The notes: generated by a model from the letters alone, not told the origin. A stretch of 64,000 bases of DNA from Aquisphaera insulae (GCF_011064615.1 NZ_JAALJH010000041.1:1-64000); one strand, 5' to 3'; shown: positions 1 through 9,810, numbered from the stretch's first letter. Numbers and translations: made by a program.

Positions 1-327
1 GGGTGCGGTCGGAGTCGCACTTGGTCCTTGCTCGGAATGGAATTGCTCCTTAGTATGTGCTAAGAAACGTTGAGGAAACGGCCCAGGAAATGATGAAAGG
101 AAGCCCAGGATTCCCAGGGCGCGGGCAACCCGCGTCGAGGCAGCCGGCCTGACGGCCGGCGCCGTGGGCGATGGAAGGTGGCGACCGCGCGGGGCGCGGC
201 GCCGGGCATGCCGACACAGGACGGGACGGGCGAGACCCGGTTGCGGATGATCTCGCGCCAAGTCGCCCCGCACGATCGACCTTTCGGCGCGCCCTCGCGC
301 CGGGCCTTTTAGTAAACAGAGGTTGAA
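1..327. other. Non-coding region upstream of the aminotransferase gene
   Basis: No convincing gene is seen. The stretch holds a perfect GC-rich inverted repeat at 143-160 (arms GCCGGCC and GGCCGGC, 4-base loop) without a T tract, and a small CTTAG/CTAAG inverted repeat at 49-64 in a less GC-rich patch that could belong to a promoter. Neither can be assigned a function from sequence alone. Confidence 0.4.
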
Positions 328-1599
328 GTGATCGGTCAGACCACGCGTGAGAACCCGCTCAAACTCGGCAAGTTCGACCTGGCGACCTCGGCCCGATGGC
401 TGGAGGCGCGGATGCGGCACCCCGTCCGCCGCGGAGCCCTCAGCCCTCGCGAGAATGCCCTGGCGGAGCGGATCAAGATGCTCAAGCGGGAGGCCGGATC
501 GCACTCGCCGAGCGCCCCCACGATCATCAAGCTGATCCCCGAGCTGCGGCTCCGCGTGGATGCCTGCTTCCTATCCAACCCCTATGCCACGGGCCTCTTC
601 CTGGAGTACCTCCAGCGCGAGGTGATCCGGACCGGGAAGCTCCGCAAGCTGCTGGAGTTCTACCCGTCCCAGAATCGGGTCATCGCCGGCAAGCTCAGCC
701 GGGCCATCGGCGTGCCGACGGACCATCTCTTCATCGGCAACGGTGCCGTCGAGATTATCCAGGCGATCATGCACCGATTCGCGGGCAGCAAGATCCTGGT
801 GAATCTGCCGACCTTCTCCCCCTACCACGAGTTCGCCCGGCCGGACACGCAGGTCGTCTTCAACGTGCTCGACAAGGAGAATGACTTCCGGTTCGACCCG
901 GCCGCCTACATCGAGAGGGTGAAGCGGGAGAAGCCGGACACGATCGTCCTGATCAACCCCAACAATCCCGACGGCGGCTACATCCCCTACGCCACCCTCG
1001 TCCGGATGCTGGAGGAGCTGCGGGACGTCCCCAACATCATCCTCGACGAGAGCTTCATCCACTTCGCCTGCGAGGGGGACGACTACGCCTTCCGGAGCCT
1101 CGGCGGCGAGGTCGATCGGTTCCCAAACCTGATGGTCGTGAAGAGCATGTCCAAGGACTTCGGCGTCGCCGGCATCCGCGCCGGGTACGCCGTGATGGCC
1201 CCCGGCCGCGTCCGCGAGCTGCTCGACAACGGCTTCCTGTGGAACTCGTCCGGGCTGGCCGAGTATTTCTTCGACCTCTATTCCCGCCCCGACTTCCTGG
1301 TGGAGTACGAGCGCAAGCGGGTGCACTACATCCGCCACTCGCGGCGGTTCTTCAAGGCCCTCTCCATGCTCCCGGGCCTGTACGCCTACCCGACCAGCGC
1401 CAACTTCATCCTGGTCGAGCTCCGCAACGGGATGACCGCCGAGGATCTGGTCTGCCGCCTGCTGGTCCGCCGCGGCATCTACACGCGGACCTGCGACGAC
1501 AAGAAGGGCCTGGAGCCCGGCAAGTTCCTCCGGGTCGCCTCCCGCACCCGATCCGAGAACCGGTTCGTCCTCCGGGCCTTCAAGGACCTGCTCCGCTGA
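328..1599 (+). CDS. HisC-like class I/II PLP-dependent aminotransferase
   Basis: A 423-residue protein of the fold-type I aminotransferase superfamily, closest in pattern to histidinol-phosphate aminotransferase and CobD-like enzymes. The PLP lysine is probably K276 in SMSKDFGVAGIRAGY, and the preceding NPNNPDGG segment and the ILDES motif (the aspartate that contacts the PLP pyridine nitrogen) are typical. The first 60 or so residues are a basic extension not expected in plain HisC. The start is GTG with an AGAGG-type ribosome site about 6 bases upstream. No other histidine-biosynthesis gene is in the window, so the substrate is unknown. Related proteins are found with nucleotidyltransferases in lipid or polysaccharide head-group synthesis, but nothing here confirms that. 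Confidence 0.85.
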   Translation: MIGQTTRENPLKLGKFDLATSARWLEARMRHPVRRGALSPRENALAERIKMLKREAGSHSPSAPTIIKLIPELRLRVDACFLSNPYATGLFLEYLQREVIRTGKLRKLLEFYPSQNRVIAGKLSRAIGVPTDHLFIGNGAVEIIQAIMHRFAGSKILVNLPTFSPYHEFARPDTQVVFNVLDKENDFRFDPAAYIERVKREKPDTIVLINPNNPDGGYIPYATLVRMLEELRDVPNIILDESFIHFACEGDDYAFRSLGGEVDRFPNLMVVKSMSKDFGVAGIRAGYAVMAPGRVRELLDNGFLWNSSGLAEYFFDLYSRPDFLVEYERKRVHYIRHSRRFFKALSMLPGLYAYPTSANFILVELRNGMTAEDLVCRLLVRRGIYTRTCDDKKGLEPGKFLRVASRTRSENRFVLRAFKDLLR

Positions 1600-1981
1600 G
1601 CGACTTCGGCCGGGGGCGATCGGATCGAGATCGGGATCGAGGCCGTCGCATCGCCGCCCGCGGGCGGCCCGAGGGGCGCGGACGCCCGCGGAGTGCCGGC
1701 CGCGGATTCGGCTCCTTGCGAGGAAGCAGGCGATGGACTCATCAGTCGATCTCTCGCTTTCAACGTCCGCATCGATGGCGACCGTCGCCGCCGGGGTGGC
1801 CTGAGTCAACGACCGATTAGTATCGCGACCGACATCGGTCGGCAAGGGTTCCTCTCCTCGCCGTCGCGACGGGGCACGAGGCCGGCGCCTCCCGCTCCGG
1901 CCGCAGAACGACGCGATCCGCCCGGTCGAGAGGACCGGGCGGATCGGGAAGGATCTCGATGTCGGGCGGGCCATTCGTCCG
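1600..1981. other. Intergenic region between convergent genes
   Basis: Between the stops of the aminotransferase and the beta-helix gene. The only structure seen is the strong hairpin at 1915-1945. No coding potential was accepted on either strand. Confidence 0.5.
1915..1945 (-). terminator. Perfect 13-bp stem hairpin after the beta-helix gene
   Basis: Arms GATCCGCCCGGTC (1915-1927) and GACCGGGCGGATC (1933-1945) with loop GAGAG. It begins 37 bases past the stop of the minus-strand beta-helix gene. The run after the stem on that strand has only a few T residues, so termination is likely but not certain. It could also serve the convergent aminotransferase gene. Confidence 0.5.
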
Positions 1982-3406
1982 TCAGCGGGTCGTCTTCGTC
2001 AGCTTGCCGTTGGTCCAGGTGTAGACGGTCGTCACGCCGGTCAGCGTGTCGACCCACGTGTGGGTCTGGTCCTGGATGGCGTCGGTGACGCCGGTCGCCC
2101 TGTTGGTGATCGTCAGCGTCGGGGCCGACAGCGAGGTCGCGTCGTAGTTCTGCCAGAGCGAGATGCTGCCGCTGGCCCCGTTCTGCGTGTCGGTCAGGAA
2201 GAGGGTCGTCGCGAACTGGTTCGGATAGACGATCGGCCCGTCCGAGTTGTCGCCGTCGAGCGAGCCGAGGCTGACCGGCTGGGTCGCCCTCCCGGTGAGG
2301 GTCATCGTGGCCGAGTTGGTGCGGACCGTGTAGCTGTACGAGGCCGTCACGCCGTCGAGGCTCACCTGCTGCGTCATCACCGGGCTGATCCGCGTGGAAC
2401 CGGTCCCGACGTAGTTCACCGGCTTGGCGCTGTTGTACTTCGGATGGGCAAGGTTGTCGTTCCTGGCGAACGCGTTGTTGTCGGCGATCCCGGTCATCCC
2501 GCTGCCGGTGCCGATGACGTTGTTGGAGCTGGCCGGGCCCACCTTGCCCATGATGTCGGGGGCCGTGGTCGCGGTGTTGGCGTAGATGTCGTTGCCCGTC
2601 AGGGTCGCGGCGAACGTGCTGTCCAGGGCGTAGCCGCCGCCGTACTGGGCCGTGTTGGCGGTGATGGTCGAGCTGCTGATGGCGGAGGCCACCGTGCTGT
2701 TGTCCCAGATCGCCCCGCCGCCGATCGCGGTGTTGTTCCGGAAGGTGCTGCCGGAGATGGTCATCCTCGCATTGTTGTAGACCGCCCCGCCGTACTTCGT
2801 CGAGTTGCCCGAGAACGTGCTGTTGACGATGTTCAGCGTGCCGCTGTAGTTGTTCACGCCGCCGCCATAGTTGTAGGCCGCGTTGTTCTTGATGGTGGAG
2901 CCGGTGACGGTCATCGTGCCGTAGTTCACCGCGGCGCCATTCGTGCTGCCGGAGACGGTCACGCCGGACAGGGTGAGCGTCCCGTTGTTCTCGAAGGCGC
3001 GGCCGGGGGAGTTCTTGAACTCCAGGTTCCGGATGGTCACCGTCGAGAGCGAGTCCACCCGGATGCTGTTGCCGCTGGAGAGCTTCGCCTTCGCCAGGTC
3101 GATCGTCACGCCCGACTGGCCGTTGAAGGTGATGCCGTGGACGTTCGAGAGCTCCGGCAGGGCGCTCTGGAGGACGACATTCTTGTTCGAGCCGGTGATG
3201 GCGAAGTTGATCGTGGCGGCGTCCGAGGCCGAATCGGCGGCGATGATCGCCGCGCGGAGCGACCCGGCCCCGGCGTCGGCGATGCTGGAGACCGTGAAGC
3301 TCGAGAGCACCTGGCGGCCTTCGAGCGACTCCATGCCCAGATGACGGCGGGCGACGTTGCGGCGGGCGGAATCGCGGCGGGCGGTCATCAGCTTGAGCAG
3401 GCTCAT
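1982..3406 (-). CDS. Secreted right-handed beta-helix repeat protein with LEGR-type N-terminal motif
   Basis: A 474-residue protein. The N-terminus is basic and carries MESLEGRQVLS around residues 25-35, the planctomycete variant (LExRxLLS) seen at the start of many large exported or surface proteins. Residues of roughly 80-310 show Asn/Gly/Ser/Thr-rich repeats of about 20-25 residues (forms like GTLTLSGVTVSGS, STFSGNSTKYGGAVYN) typical of polymorphic outer-membrane-protein or pectate-lyase-like beta-helices. The tail (about 360-474) is a different beta-rich domain. The start at 3406 is preferred over 3442 or 3412 because AAAGGGG sits about 6 bases before it. It is probably a surface or adhesion protein; no catalytic residues could be assigned. 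Confidence 0.75.
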   Translation of the reverse strand: MSLLKLMTARRDSARRNVARRHLGMESLEGRQVLSSFTVSSIADAGAGSLRAAIIAADSASDAATINFAITGSNKNVVLQSALPELSNVHGITFNGQSGVTIDLAKAKLSSGNSIRVDSLSTVTIRNLEFKNSPGRAFENNGTLTLSGVTVSGSTNGAAVNYGTMTVTGSTIKNNAAYNYGGGVNNYSGTLNIVNSTFSGNSTKYGGAVYNNARMTISGSTFRNNTAIGGGAIWDNSTVASAISSSTITANTAQYGGGYALDSTFAATLTGNDIYANTATTAPDIMGKVGPASSNNVIGTGSGMTGIADNNAFARNDNLAHPKYNSAKPVNYVGTGSTRISPVMTQQVSLDGVTASYSYTVRTNSATMTLTGRATQPVSLGSLDGDNSDGPIVYPNQFATTLFLTDTQNGASGSISLWQNYDATSLSAPTLTITNRATGVTDAIQDQTHTWVDTLTGVTTVYTWTNGKLTKTTR

Positions 3407-3663
3407 CGTCATCCCCTTTGTTCCTGGCGTTTCCCTGGTCATCTCGTCTCGTCTCTTCGGGCGGCCCCGGCCGCACCGGACGAGAGGTAGTCAGGCCGTT
3501 TCCCGGGAACCTGACAGCACGCCGGGAAATTTCTCCGGGCCGGATCGACGGGCGCCCGACCCGCCGGCCATCCGGGCCGTTGAATACCGCCCCGCCCTCC
3601 GATAACCTGGCCCTCTGAACACGAGAGTCATTGCCGCTCGGCAGGGGGCGGAACGAGGTAACC

Positions 3664-4584
3664 ATGACGCGCGACGACATCGATCATCGACCGACCCGGC
3701 GGACCTTGCTCCGGAGTGCGACGGCCCTGGCCGGGCTCGCGGCATTGCCGCGCGGCGTGCTCGGGGCGACCCCTCCCAGCCCCAACTCCGTCTTCGGAGG
3801 GGTGCACGTCGGCACCAACACCTACAGCTACCGCGGCGAGCGGGAGACGGCCGAGGACACCCTGAAGGCCCTCCTCGAGGACGGCCTGAGCGAGGTCGAG
3901 CTCAAGGCCGCCACCATCCGGTCCTATCTCGGCATGCCTCCGGCCGCGAGGTCCGGCGCGAAGCCGAGCCGCCCCTCGGACGCCCGGCGCCAGGCGTATC
4001 TCGCCCGCGCCGCCGAGCTCCGCGCGATGTACAACGGCAACGGCGTCAACATCCACATCCACAAGCTCGAGTTCGGGCCGACCGACGAGGACATCGACTT
4101 CAACTTCGAGGTCGCGAAGGTCCTCGGCTGCAAGGCCATCACCACCGAGCGGAACGACGCGCTGGCGAAGCGCCTGGCCCCGTTCGCCGAGAAGCACCGG
4201 ATCTGGGTCGCCTTCCACAACCACACCGAGAACACGCCGGCGATCGACGCGGTCGATCCGCTGACCCGCGCCGGCGACTTCATCGGCTTCAACTTCGACA
4301 TCGGCCACTACGTCGCCGGCACGAAGGGCAAATCGCCGATCCCGGTCCTCGAGAAATACCACGCGAAGATCGTCAGCCTCCACCTCAAGGACCGCACCGC
4401 CGCGGGCGGCAACCTCCCCTGGGGCCGGGGCGAGACCCCGATCAAGGAGGTCCTTCGGCTCCTCAAGCGGGAGAAGTGGCCGATCTACGCCGACATCGAG
4501 CTCGAATACCCGATCCCGAAGGGCTCCACCGCCGTGAAGGAAGTCGCGAAGTGCGTCGCCTACTGCAAGGAGGCCCTGGCCTGA
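3664..4584 (+). CDS. Tat-exported sugar phosphate isomerase/epimerase family (TIM barrel) protein
   Basis: A 306-residue xylose-isomerase-like TIM barrel (AP_endonuc_2/IolE family). Likely metal ligands fall at the usual strand ends: E162 (TTERN), H187 (AFHNH), D212 and H215 (FDIGHY), H240 (SLHLKD) and E279 (DIELEY). Residues 1-35 contain a twin-arginine signal (RRTLLRSATALAGLAALPRG) ending near VLGA, so the protein is exported folded, as many planctomycete relatives are. The ATG at 3664 is chosen over the TTG at 3631 because GAGGT precedes it. It converges on the next gene with 15 bases between stops. The natural sugar substrate cannot be told. Confidence 0.85.
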   Translation: MTRDDIDHRPTRRTLLRSATALAGLAALPRGVLGATPPSPNSVFGGVHVGTNTYSYRGERETAEDTLKALLEDGLSEVELKAATIRSYLGMPPAARSGAKPSRPSDARRQAYLARAAELRAMYNGNGVNIHIHKLEFGPTDEDIDFNFEVAKVLGCKAITTERNDALAKRLAPFAEKHRIWVAFHNHTENTPAIDAVDPLTRAGDFIGFNFDIGHYVAGTKGKSPIPVLEKYHAKIVSLHLKDRTAAGGNLPWGRGETPIKEVLRLLKREKWPIYADIELEYPIPKGSTAVKEVAKCVAYCKEALA

Positions 4585-4599
4585 AGGAAGGCCGGCGGC

Positions 4600-7392
4600 T
4601 CAATCCGCCAGCAAGACCTCGTAATAGAACGCCCTGTCCTTGCCCGTATCGATCGTGAAGCCATTGCGCGTGGCCGGTGCCCGCCGGCCGGTCGGCTGGC
4701 CGTCGTGGTCCAGGACGTTCACCCGCTCGACCCGACGGCGAGCGAACGTGACCTCGGCCCGGACCGGCTCCAGCAGGATTGGCGCCTTGCCGTTGTCCAC
4801 GATCGTCTTCTGGTCGAGCGTCAGGATCCGGAAGCCCGTGTTGGCGTTGCGGGCCAGCGCCGAGACCAGCACCCGACGGCCGCGGGCGATCGTGCCCGTG
4901 GGCTCGGCGGCCGTGAGGAGGATCGACGCATACGGCGTCCTCGGCGCGATGGTCACGTCGCCGAGCTCGAGCGGCTTCCCCCCCGCGAAGCCCACGTAAC
5001 CCTGCGTCCCCGGCGTCCGGATCGCGATCAGGCCGCCGCCGCCGGTGTCCCACGAGAGCTGGCCGGTCGCGGAGACCAGCGCCGTCCCCCTGCGATACCG
5101 CGACAGGTCCGGGATCGTGCTCGATTTCGACTCGGTCGTGAACTCCACCTCCGCCCGCCCCACGGCCAGCGACTCCGCGGGGACCGATCCGGTGAACGTC
5201 TTCACGTCGGCCTGCTGGGCGATCGTGTCCGAGAACGAGAACTCGCCCCGGGCCAGGTCCTGCCCGCTCACCCGCCGCACCGAGAGCACCGGGCCGGCCT
5301 TCACGTCGCCGCGGTGGACCATCCGGGCCAGGATCGGGTACTGGCCGATCTGCGTCGGGACGTCGGCGTTCCAAACCCCGAAGGGCTGGTTGCCGGCCAG
5401 CATGCTCGCCGGGTCGATCCGGTTCGACGTGGACTGGAACTCGTACGACGCGTCCCAGCCCTGCAGCCCCATGCCGTACGCCGCCATGATCACCGGACCC
5501 TCGGCGCTATACAGCGAAGGATAGACATGAATCCACTCCGACACGCCGAACGGCTTCCCGGCCACCTGCTGGAGGCCGCTCGAGAAATAGCCGCCCCCGG
5601 GCGTGGCGAGCATCGTGTCCCGGAATCCCTCGCCGAAGTAGTTGTGACGATCGATGTACCCGACCAAGTCGTCGGATCGGAGGTTGTAGTAATGGGGCAG
5701 CATGCTGGGCGCCTGCCACGGCGAGCCGATCAGCGGCCCGCGGTACCCGGCCTTGCGAATCGCCGCGGCGAACTTGCCGTAGAAGCGGTCCTGCGTCTCG
5801 TGGAGTAACGCGGCCGTGTCCAGCAGCCGGGTGCGATCGCCCCCCTTCGCCCGCGGCAGGTGGCCGTCGCCGTAGAACCACGGATTCATCTGGAGGCCGA
5901 CGCTCGCGTCCTCGAGCCGCTCGTCCGACTTCAGGACGCCGGCCCACGCCTCCGCCAGCTTCTCCTGCTCGCCGTACTTCGCCTTGAGCCACTCGGCGAA
6001 CCGCCGCTGGAGCTGCTTGCGGTACGTCGGGAAGTCGTTGTAGGCCGATTCGGACGTGTAGAAGAAGATGTCGTCCTCGTTCTGGAGCTCGATGAAGCTG
6101 AGCGCGGGGTCCTCCGCGTAGGTCTTCCCCGTGTACGGGTTCCGGTGGCCCAGGAGCCTCACGACCATCTCGATCATCAGGTCCTGCACGTCCTCCGCCC
6201 AGTTGATCACGCCGTAGGTGTCGCCCCCCTTCTTCATCAGCTCGTCGAACCCGGAGATCCGCGCCCGATCGCCGGGCCGGACCGTGAAGTGGTACGTATG
6301 CGACCAGCCGTAATAGATGCCGCTCCCGGCGAGCCGGCTGGCGAAGTAGTCGAGCCGGTCCAGGCCCTCGGGCTTCATCTCCACCGCGGTGTCCGTGCCG
6401 CCGATTCCCGCCCAGTCCGCCCCCGTGAACTTGTGCAGGCGCACCGCGTTGACGCCCAGCCCGACGAACCGCGCGGCCGTGGCATCGGCGTCCTCCTTGC
6501 TGGGGGCGCAAAGGGCATACGAGAGGTTCGTCCCCCAGAACCGGATCGGGGTGCCGTCCTCGAGCACGAACGAATCCCCCTTGATCCGGACGCCCCCGCG
6601 CCGGCCGGCCGGCTTCTCCAGCCAGTCCGCCAGCCCGATCGCGGAGCGGTCGAACGCGCCGGCCGTCCGGAAGGGGAACCAGTCGGGGCCGGGGACGACG
6701 GGCGATAGCTTCTCCAGGTCGCGGGCATTCGTCAGCAGCAGGGCGTCGGCCGGGAAGGTCCACGTCAGGCGGGCCCGCGTCGTGCCGGCCTTGAGCGTCT
6801 CCGCGGCCAGCTTGATCCGCAGGTCGCCGTCGCTGCCCACGACCAGCGGCGGATCGGCCGCGACCTTGACCGGGCCCTTCCAGCCCGGGCTCGTGACCTC
6901 GATCTCCCGCGCCGTCCCGAGCTCGGCGATCCCCGCCGGCAGCTCCTTCCGGGCCGAGCCGCCGTCGGCCCGGCCCAGGGCGACCGTCGCATGACGGCCC
7001 GCGGGCACGCCCAGCGTGGCCACGATCTGGGTGATCGGCACCGATCGGTCCGAGGTCAGCGCGTACTCGAAGACCACCGTCCGGGGTCCGCCCGAGTGGA
7101 CGTCCAGCCCCACGGTGACCTTCGCCCCGGCGATCTCCAGCGGGACCGACATCCGGAGCCGGTCGCCCCCGGCCCGGGCGTTCGCCGAGATCGGCAGCCA
7201 GCCCCAGTTCGGGCCCCATCCGACCACGCCCGTGGTGAGAACGACCTCGTCCCCCGAGACCACCCGGAACCCGAACGAGTTGTCGGGATTGACGACGACC
7301 TTCCAGGCCTCGCCTCGAGTGGCCGAGGCCGGGGCCGTCAGGCCCGTCAGGAGGAGAAGTGCCACGACTCGAAGCCGGCGACTCGGTCTCAT
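4600..7392 (-). CDS. Secreted glycoside hydrolase-like protein (clan GH-A, cellulase-type TIM barrel)
   Basis: A 930-residue exported protein with a cleavable signal peptide (basic MRPSRRLR, then a Leu-rich core, ending near ASATRG). Residues of about 25-240 are a beta-rich domain. The central region (about 265-640) begins with GDSFVLEDGTPIRFWGTNLSY, typical of GH5/GH-A barrels. The acid/base is probably E439 in IELQNEDD and the nucleophile E619 in FGVSEWIH, both at the expected strand ends. The C-terminal 250 residues are beta-sandwich-like. This suggests retaining hydrolysis of a plant or algal polysaccharide outside the cytoplasm. The CAZy family is not assignable by eye. Single-gene unit, divergent from the alcohol dehydrogenase. 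Confidence 0.8.
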   Translation of the reverse strand: MRPSRRLRVVALLLLTGLTAPASATRGEAWKVVVNPDNSFGFRVVSGDEVVLTTGVVGWGPNWGWLPISANARAGGDRLRMSVPLEIAGAKVTVGLDVHSGGPRTVVFEYALTSDRSVPITQIVATLGVPAGRHATVALGRADGGSARKELPAGIAELGTAREIEVTSPGWKGPVKVAADPPLVVGSDGDLRIKLAAETLKAGTTRARLTWTFPADALLLTNARDLEKLSPVVPGPDWFPFRTAGAFDRSAIGLADWLEKPAGRRGGVRIKGDSFVLEDGTPIRFWGTNLSYALCAPSKEDADATAARFVGLGVNAVRLHKFTGADWAGIGGTDTAVEMKPEGLDRLDYFASRLAGSGIYYGWSHTYHFTVRPGDRARISGFDELMKKGGDTYGVINWAEDVQDLMIEMVVRLLGHRNPYTGKTYAEDPALSFIELQNEDDIFFYTSESAYNDFPTYRKQLQRRFAEWLKAKYGEQEKLAEAWAGVLKSDERLEDASVGLQMNPWFYGDGHLPRAKGGDRTRLLDTAALLHETQDRFYGKFAAAIRKAGYRGPLIGSPWQAPSMLPHYYNLRSDDLVGYIDRHNYFGEGFRDTMLATPGGGYFSSGLQQVAGKPFGVSEWIHVYPSLYSAEGPVIMAAYGMGLQGWDASYEFQSTSNRIDPASMLAGNQPFGVWNADVPTQIGQYPILARMVHRGDVKAGPVLSVRRVSGQDLARGEFSFSDTIAQQADVKTFTGSVPAESLAVGRAEVEFTTESKSSTIPDLSRYRRGTALVSATGQLSWDTGGGGLIAIRTPGTQGYVGFAGGKPLELGDVTIAPRTPYASILLTAAEPTGTIARGRRVLVSALARNANTGFRILTLDQKTIVDNGKAPILLEPVRAEVTFARRRVERVNVLDHDGQPTGRRAPATRNGFTIDTGKDRAFYYEVLLAD

Positions 7393-7724
7393 GCGCTGCG
7401 CCCTCGCGGTAGGGCCGGACGCCTCATCGACATCGAGGCCCGGTCCGGATCGTGTTGTCCCCGAACGGCCGCCCCTCCCCCTGGTGGTTTACCGGATCCG
7501 CCGGGCCGAGACAACGCGCCGGCGGCGGGATCGTCGCGGATGCCGACAGGATCAGGCAAGACTTCTGGAGGATCGTTGCTTCTCGACACCCGGGGGCGGC
7601 CCGATAATGCACATCCGGAGCCGGCCGGCGTGGCGACGGATGACATGGCCTCGCATCGCGATCGAGGTCTCCGCGTCGGCTCGCGAGCGTAGCGGTTGGA
7701 TCACGGGTCCGCGAGAACCACGAC
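7393..7724. other. Divergent intergenic region (glycosidase / alcohol dehydrogenase)
   Basis: About 330 bases between divergent starts, presumably holding both promoters. No clear -10/-35 pair, hairpin or small gene was recognised. Confidence 0.4.
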
Positions 7725-8786
7725 ATGTACCGAGCCAGAGCGTATTCCGCCTCCAGTTCGACGTCGCCGCTGGCGTCGGACACCATCGCCCGGCGCGAGC
7801 CGACCGGGCGCGACGTCCAGATCGAGATCCTCTATTGCGGGGTCTGCCATTCCGACCTCCACTACGTCCGCGACGAATGGCACGACGCCATGCCCGCGGT
7901 CTACCCGTGCGTGCCGGGCCATGAGATCATCGGCCGCGTGACGAGGACGGGCCCGGACGTGGGTGCCCTCCGGGCGGGCGACCTGGTCGGCGTCGGCTGC
8001 CTGGTCGACTCCGATCACGACTGCCCGAACTGCCGCGAGGGCCTCGAGCAGTTCTGCCCGAACATGGTCCTGACGTACGGATCGCCGGACTCGCACGGGA
8101 CGGCGCCCGTCACCTACGGCGGCTACTCCGACAGCGTCGTCGTGGATGAGCGATTCGTCGTGCGGATCCCCTCCAACCTTGACCCGGCCGCCGCCGCGCC
8201 GCTGCTCTGCGCCGGGATCACGACCTATTCCCCCATGCGGCACTGGCGGGTGGGCCCGGGGAAGAAGGTGGGCGTCGTCGGGCTCGGCGGCCTCGGCCAC
8301 ATGGGGGTGAAGTTCGCGCATGCCCTCGGCGCCCACACGGTGGTCTTCACCACGTCCGAAAGCAAGCGGGACGATGCGATCCGGCTGGGCGCCGACGAGG
8401 TGGTCCTCTCGAAGGATGCCAACCGGATGAAGGCCCACGCCGGGAGCTTCGACTTCATCCTCGACTGCGTCTCCGCCAACCATGACGTGAACTCCTACAT
8501 CAACCTGCTGACCCGCGACGGCAATCTCACGCTGGTGGGCGCCCCGGAGAAGCCGCTCCCGGTGGCGGCCTTCGCGCTCATCTTCGGCCGCCGGAGCCTC
8601 TCCGGCTCCCCCATCGGCGGGATCGCCGAGACGCAGGAGATGTTCGACTTCTGCGGCCAGCACCGCATCACCTCCGACGTCGAGGTCATCCCGATCCAGA
8701 AGATCAACGAGGCCTACGACCGGCTGCTCCGGTCCGACGTGAAGTACCGCTTCTGCATCGACATGGCGTCGCTCCGGTCGGAGTGA
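7725..8786 (+). CDS. Zinc-dependent NAD(P) alcohol dehydrogenase (cinnamyl-alcohol dehydrogenase / YahK type)
   Basis: A 353-residue medium-chain dehydrogenase. Catalytic zinc ligands are C41 (GVCHSD), H66-E67 (PGHE) and C162 (LLCAGIT). The Rossmann motif VGLGGLGHMG is near residue 185. The structural-zinc lobe reads VDSDHDCPNCREGLEQFC: C100, C103 and C111 are present, but the usual first Cys of DSCxxC is Asp97, so this site may bind zinc differently or be stabilised by the acidic residue. The family reduces aldehydes to alcohols, usually with NADPH. It stands alone between divergent and convergent neighbours, so its physiological substrate is unknown. Confidence 0.9.
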   Translation: MYRARAYSASSSTSPLASDTIARREPTGRDVQIEILYCGVCHSDLHYVRDEWHDAMPAVYPCVPGHEIIGRVTRTGPDVGALRAGDLVGVGCLVDSDHDCPNCREGLEQFCPNMVLTYGSPDSHGTAPVTYGGYSDSVVVDERFVVRIPSNLDPAAAAPLLCAGITTYSPMRHWRVGPGKKVGVVGLGGLGHMGVKFAHALGAHTVVFTTSESKRDDAIRLGADEVVLSKDANRMKAHAGSFDFILDCVSANHDVNSYINLLTRDGNLTLVGAPEKPLPVAAFALIFGRRSLSGSPIGGIAETQEMFDFCGQHRITSDVEVIPIQKINEAYDRLLRSDVKYRFCIDMASLRSE

Positions 8787-8874
8787 TCCTGGCCCGCCAC
8801 CCAGGCCGGCGAACATCGGGGCGAAGCCCAGGGGACGGGCCGGCCAAACTTGGTCGAGCCCGGCCCCTTCCCTT

Positions 8875-9810
8875 TCAACGGCCGGTCGCATTCGGCCGCA
8901 CGATCTCCGCGTAGACATCCGGGCGCCGCTGCGGCCGATTCCGGCTATTCTGCCGGGCCTTCCGGATCCGTTGCAGGTCGATCGTGGCGGTGATGTAGCT
9001 CTCCTTCGGTTCCGTGCAGGCGGCCAGGATCTGGGCGGGCCACTGGCCGATCATGGTGCCCGACCCATACGCCTGGTTGGTGGCGATCATCGCCACCTCG
9101 TCCTGGAACATCGCCGACCTGACGAGGAAGTCCTCGACCGGCCCCTTTCGGCCGTTGATCCAGACCAGAACCTCGGCGCCCCGGAGCGAGAGGATGCGGG
9201 CCGACTCCGGGAACCAGCCGTCGTAGCAGGTCAGGATGCCGATCCGGCCGAAATCCAGGTCGAAGACCGGGAAGTCGTCGCCCCGCTTCATCATCCATTC
9301 GGGGTCGTTCCGCAGGAACCAGTCGAGGTCCTTGCCCTGCGGGGGTTTCGACCAGGGGGGCTGGCCCTCGTGGTGGTCCACGGCGGCGTGCACCTTGCGG
9401 TACTTCCCGGCGATCTTCCCCGACCGGTCGAACAGGAGCGCCGTGTTGGCGAACGATCCGTCCTCGAAGACCTCCCAGCAGCCGACGATCACGTGGATCT
9501 TGCCCGCCGCCGCCGCCCGCGCGATCCGCCCCGTCTCCGCGCCCGGGACGGCGATCCGGCCCAGGAGGTATTCCGGGAAGACCACGAGCTGCGCCCCGTC
9601 CCCGGCCGCCCTGGCGATGAAGCGTGCCACGACCTCGCTCGGGTCGAAGCCGGCGCGTGGCAGGTCGGTCTTGTCGTAGCCGAGCACCTGGACCGCCGCC
9701 ACCTTCACCTCGGCCGGCCTGGCGGGCTCATCGGCCCGAACCACCGGGGTGGGGAGCAGCAAGGACCAATACAAAGACAGCACCATCATTGAATTCGACT
9801 GAATTCTCAC
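8875..9810 (-). CDS. Exported carbon-nitrogen hydrolase (nitrilase superfamily)
   Basis: A 311-residue protein when started at the GTG at 9810, which has AGGGAGA about 8 bases upstream; the frame stays open to 10056 but that extension looks non-coding. Residues 1-27 form a signal peptide (SMMVLSLYWSLLLPTPVVRA). The catalytic triad of the family is present: E80 (VVFPEYLLG), K139 (KYRKVHA) and C195 (ILTCYDGWFPE). The enzyme should cleave a non-peptide C-N bond in an amide or nitrile, apparently outside the cytoplasm, which is uncommon for the family. It converges on the alcohol dehydrogenase and is divergent from the HExxH protein gene. Confidence 0.85.
   Translation of the reverse strand: MRIQSNSMMVLSLYWSLLLPTPVVRADEPARPAEVKVAAVQVLGYDKTDLPRAGFDPSEVVARFIARAAGDGAQLVVFPEYLLGRIAVPGAETGRIARAAAAGKIHVIVGCWEVFEDGSFANTALLFDRSGKIAGKYRKVHAAVDHHEGQPPWSKPPQGKDLDWFLRNDPEWMMKRGDDFPVFDLDFGRIGILTCYDGWFPESARILSLRGAEVLVWINGRKGPVEDFLVRSAMFQDEVAMIATNQAYGSGTMIGQWPAQILAACTEPKESYITATIDLQRIRKARQNSRNRPQRRPDVYAEIVRPNATGR

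Noticed and set aside
1806-3680. Long minus-strand frame overlapping the beta-helix gene
   Set aside because: Composition is low-complexity Arg/Gln/His; the beta-helix frame is the one with repeats and a ribosome site.
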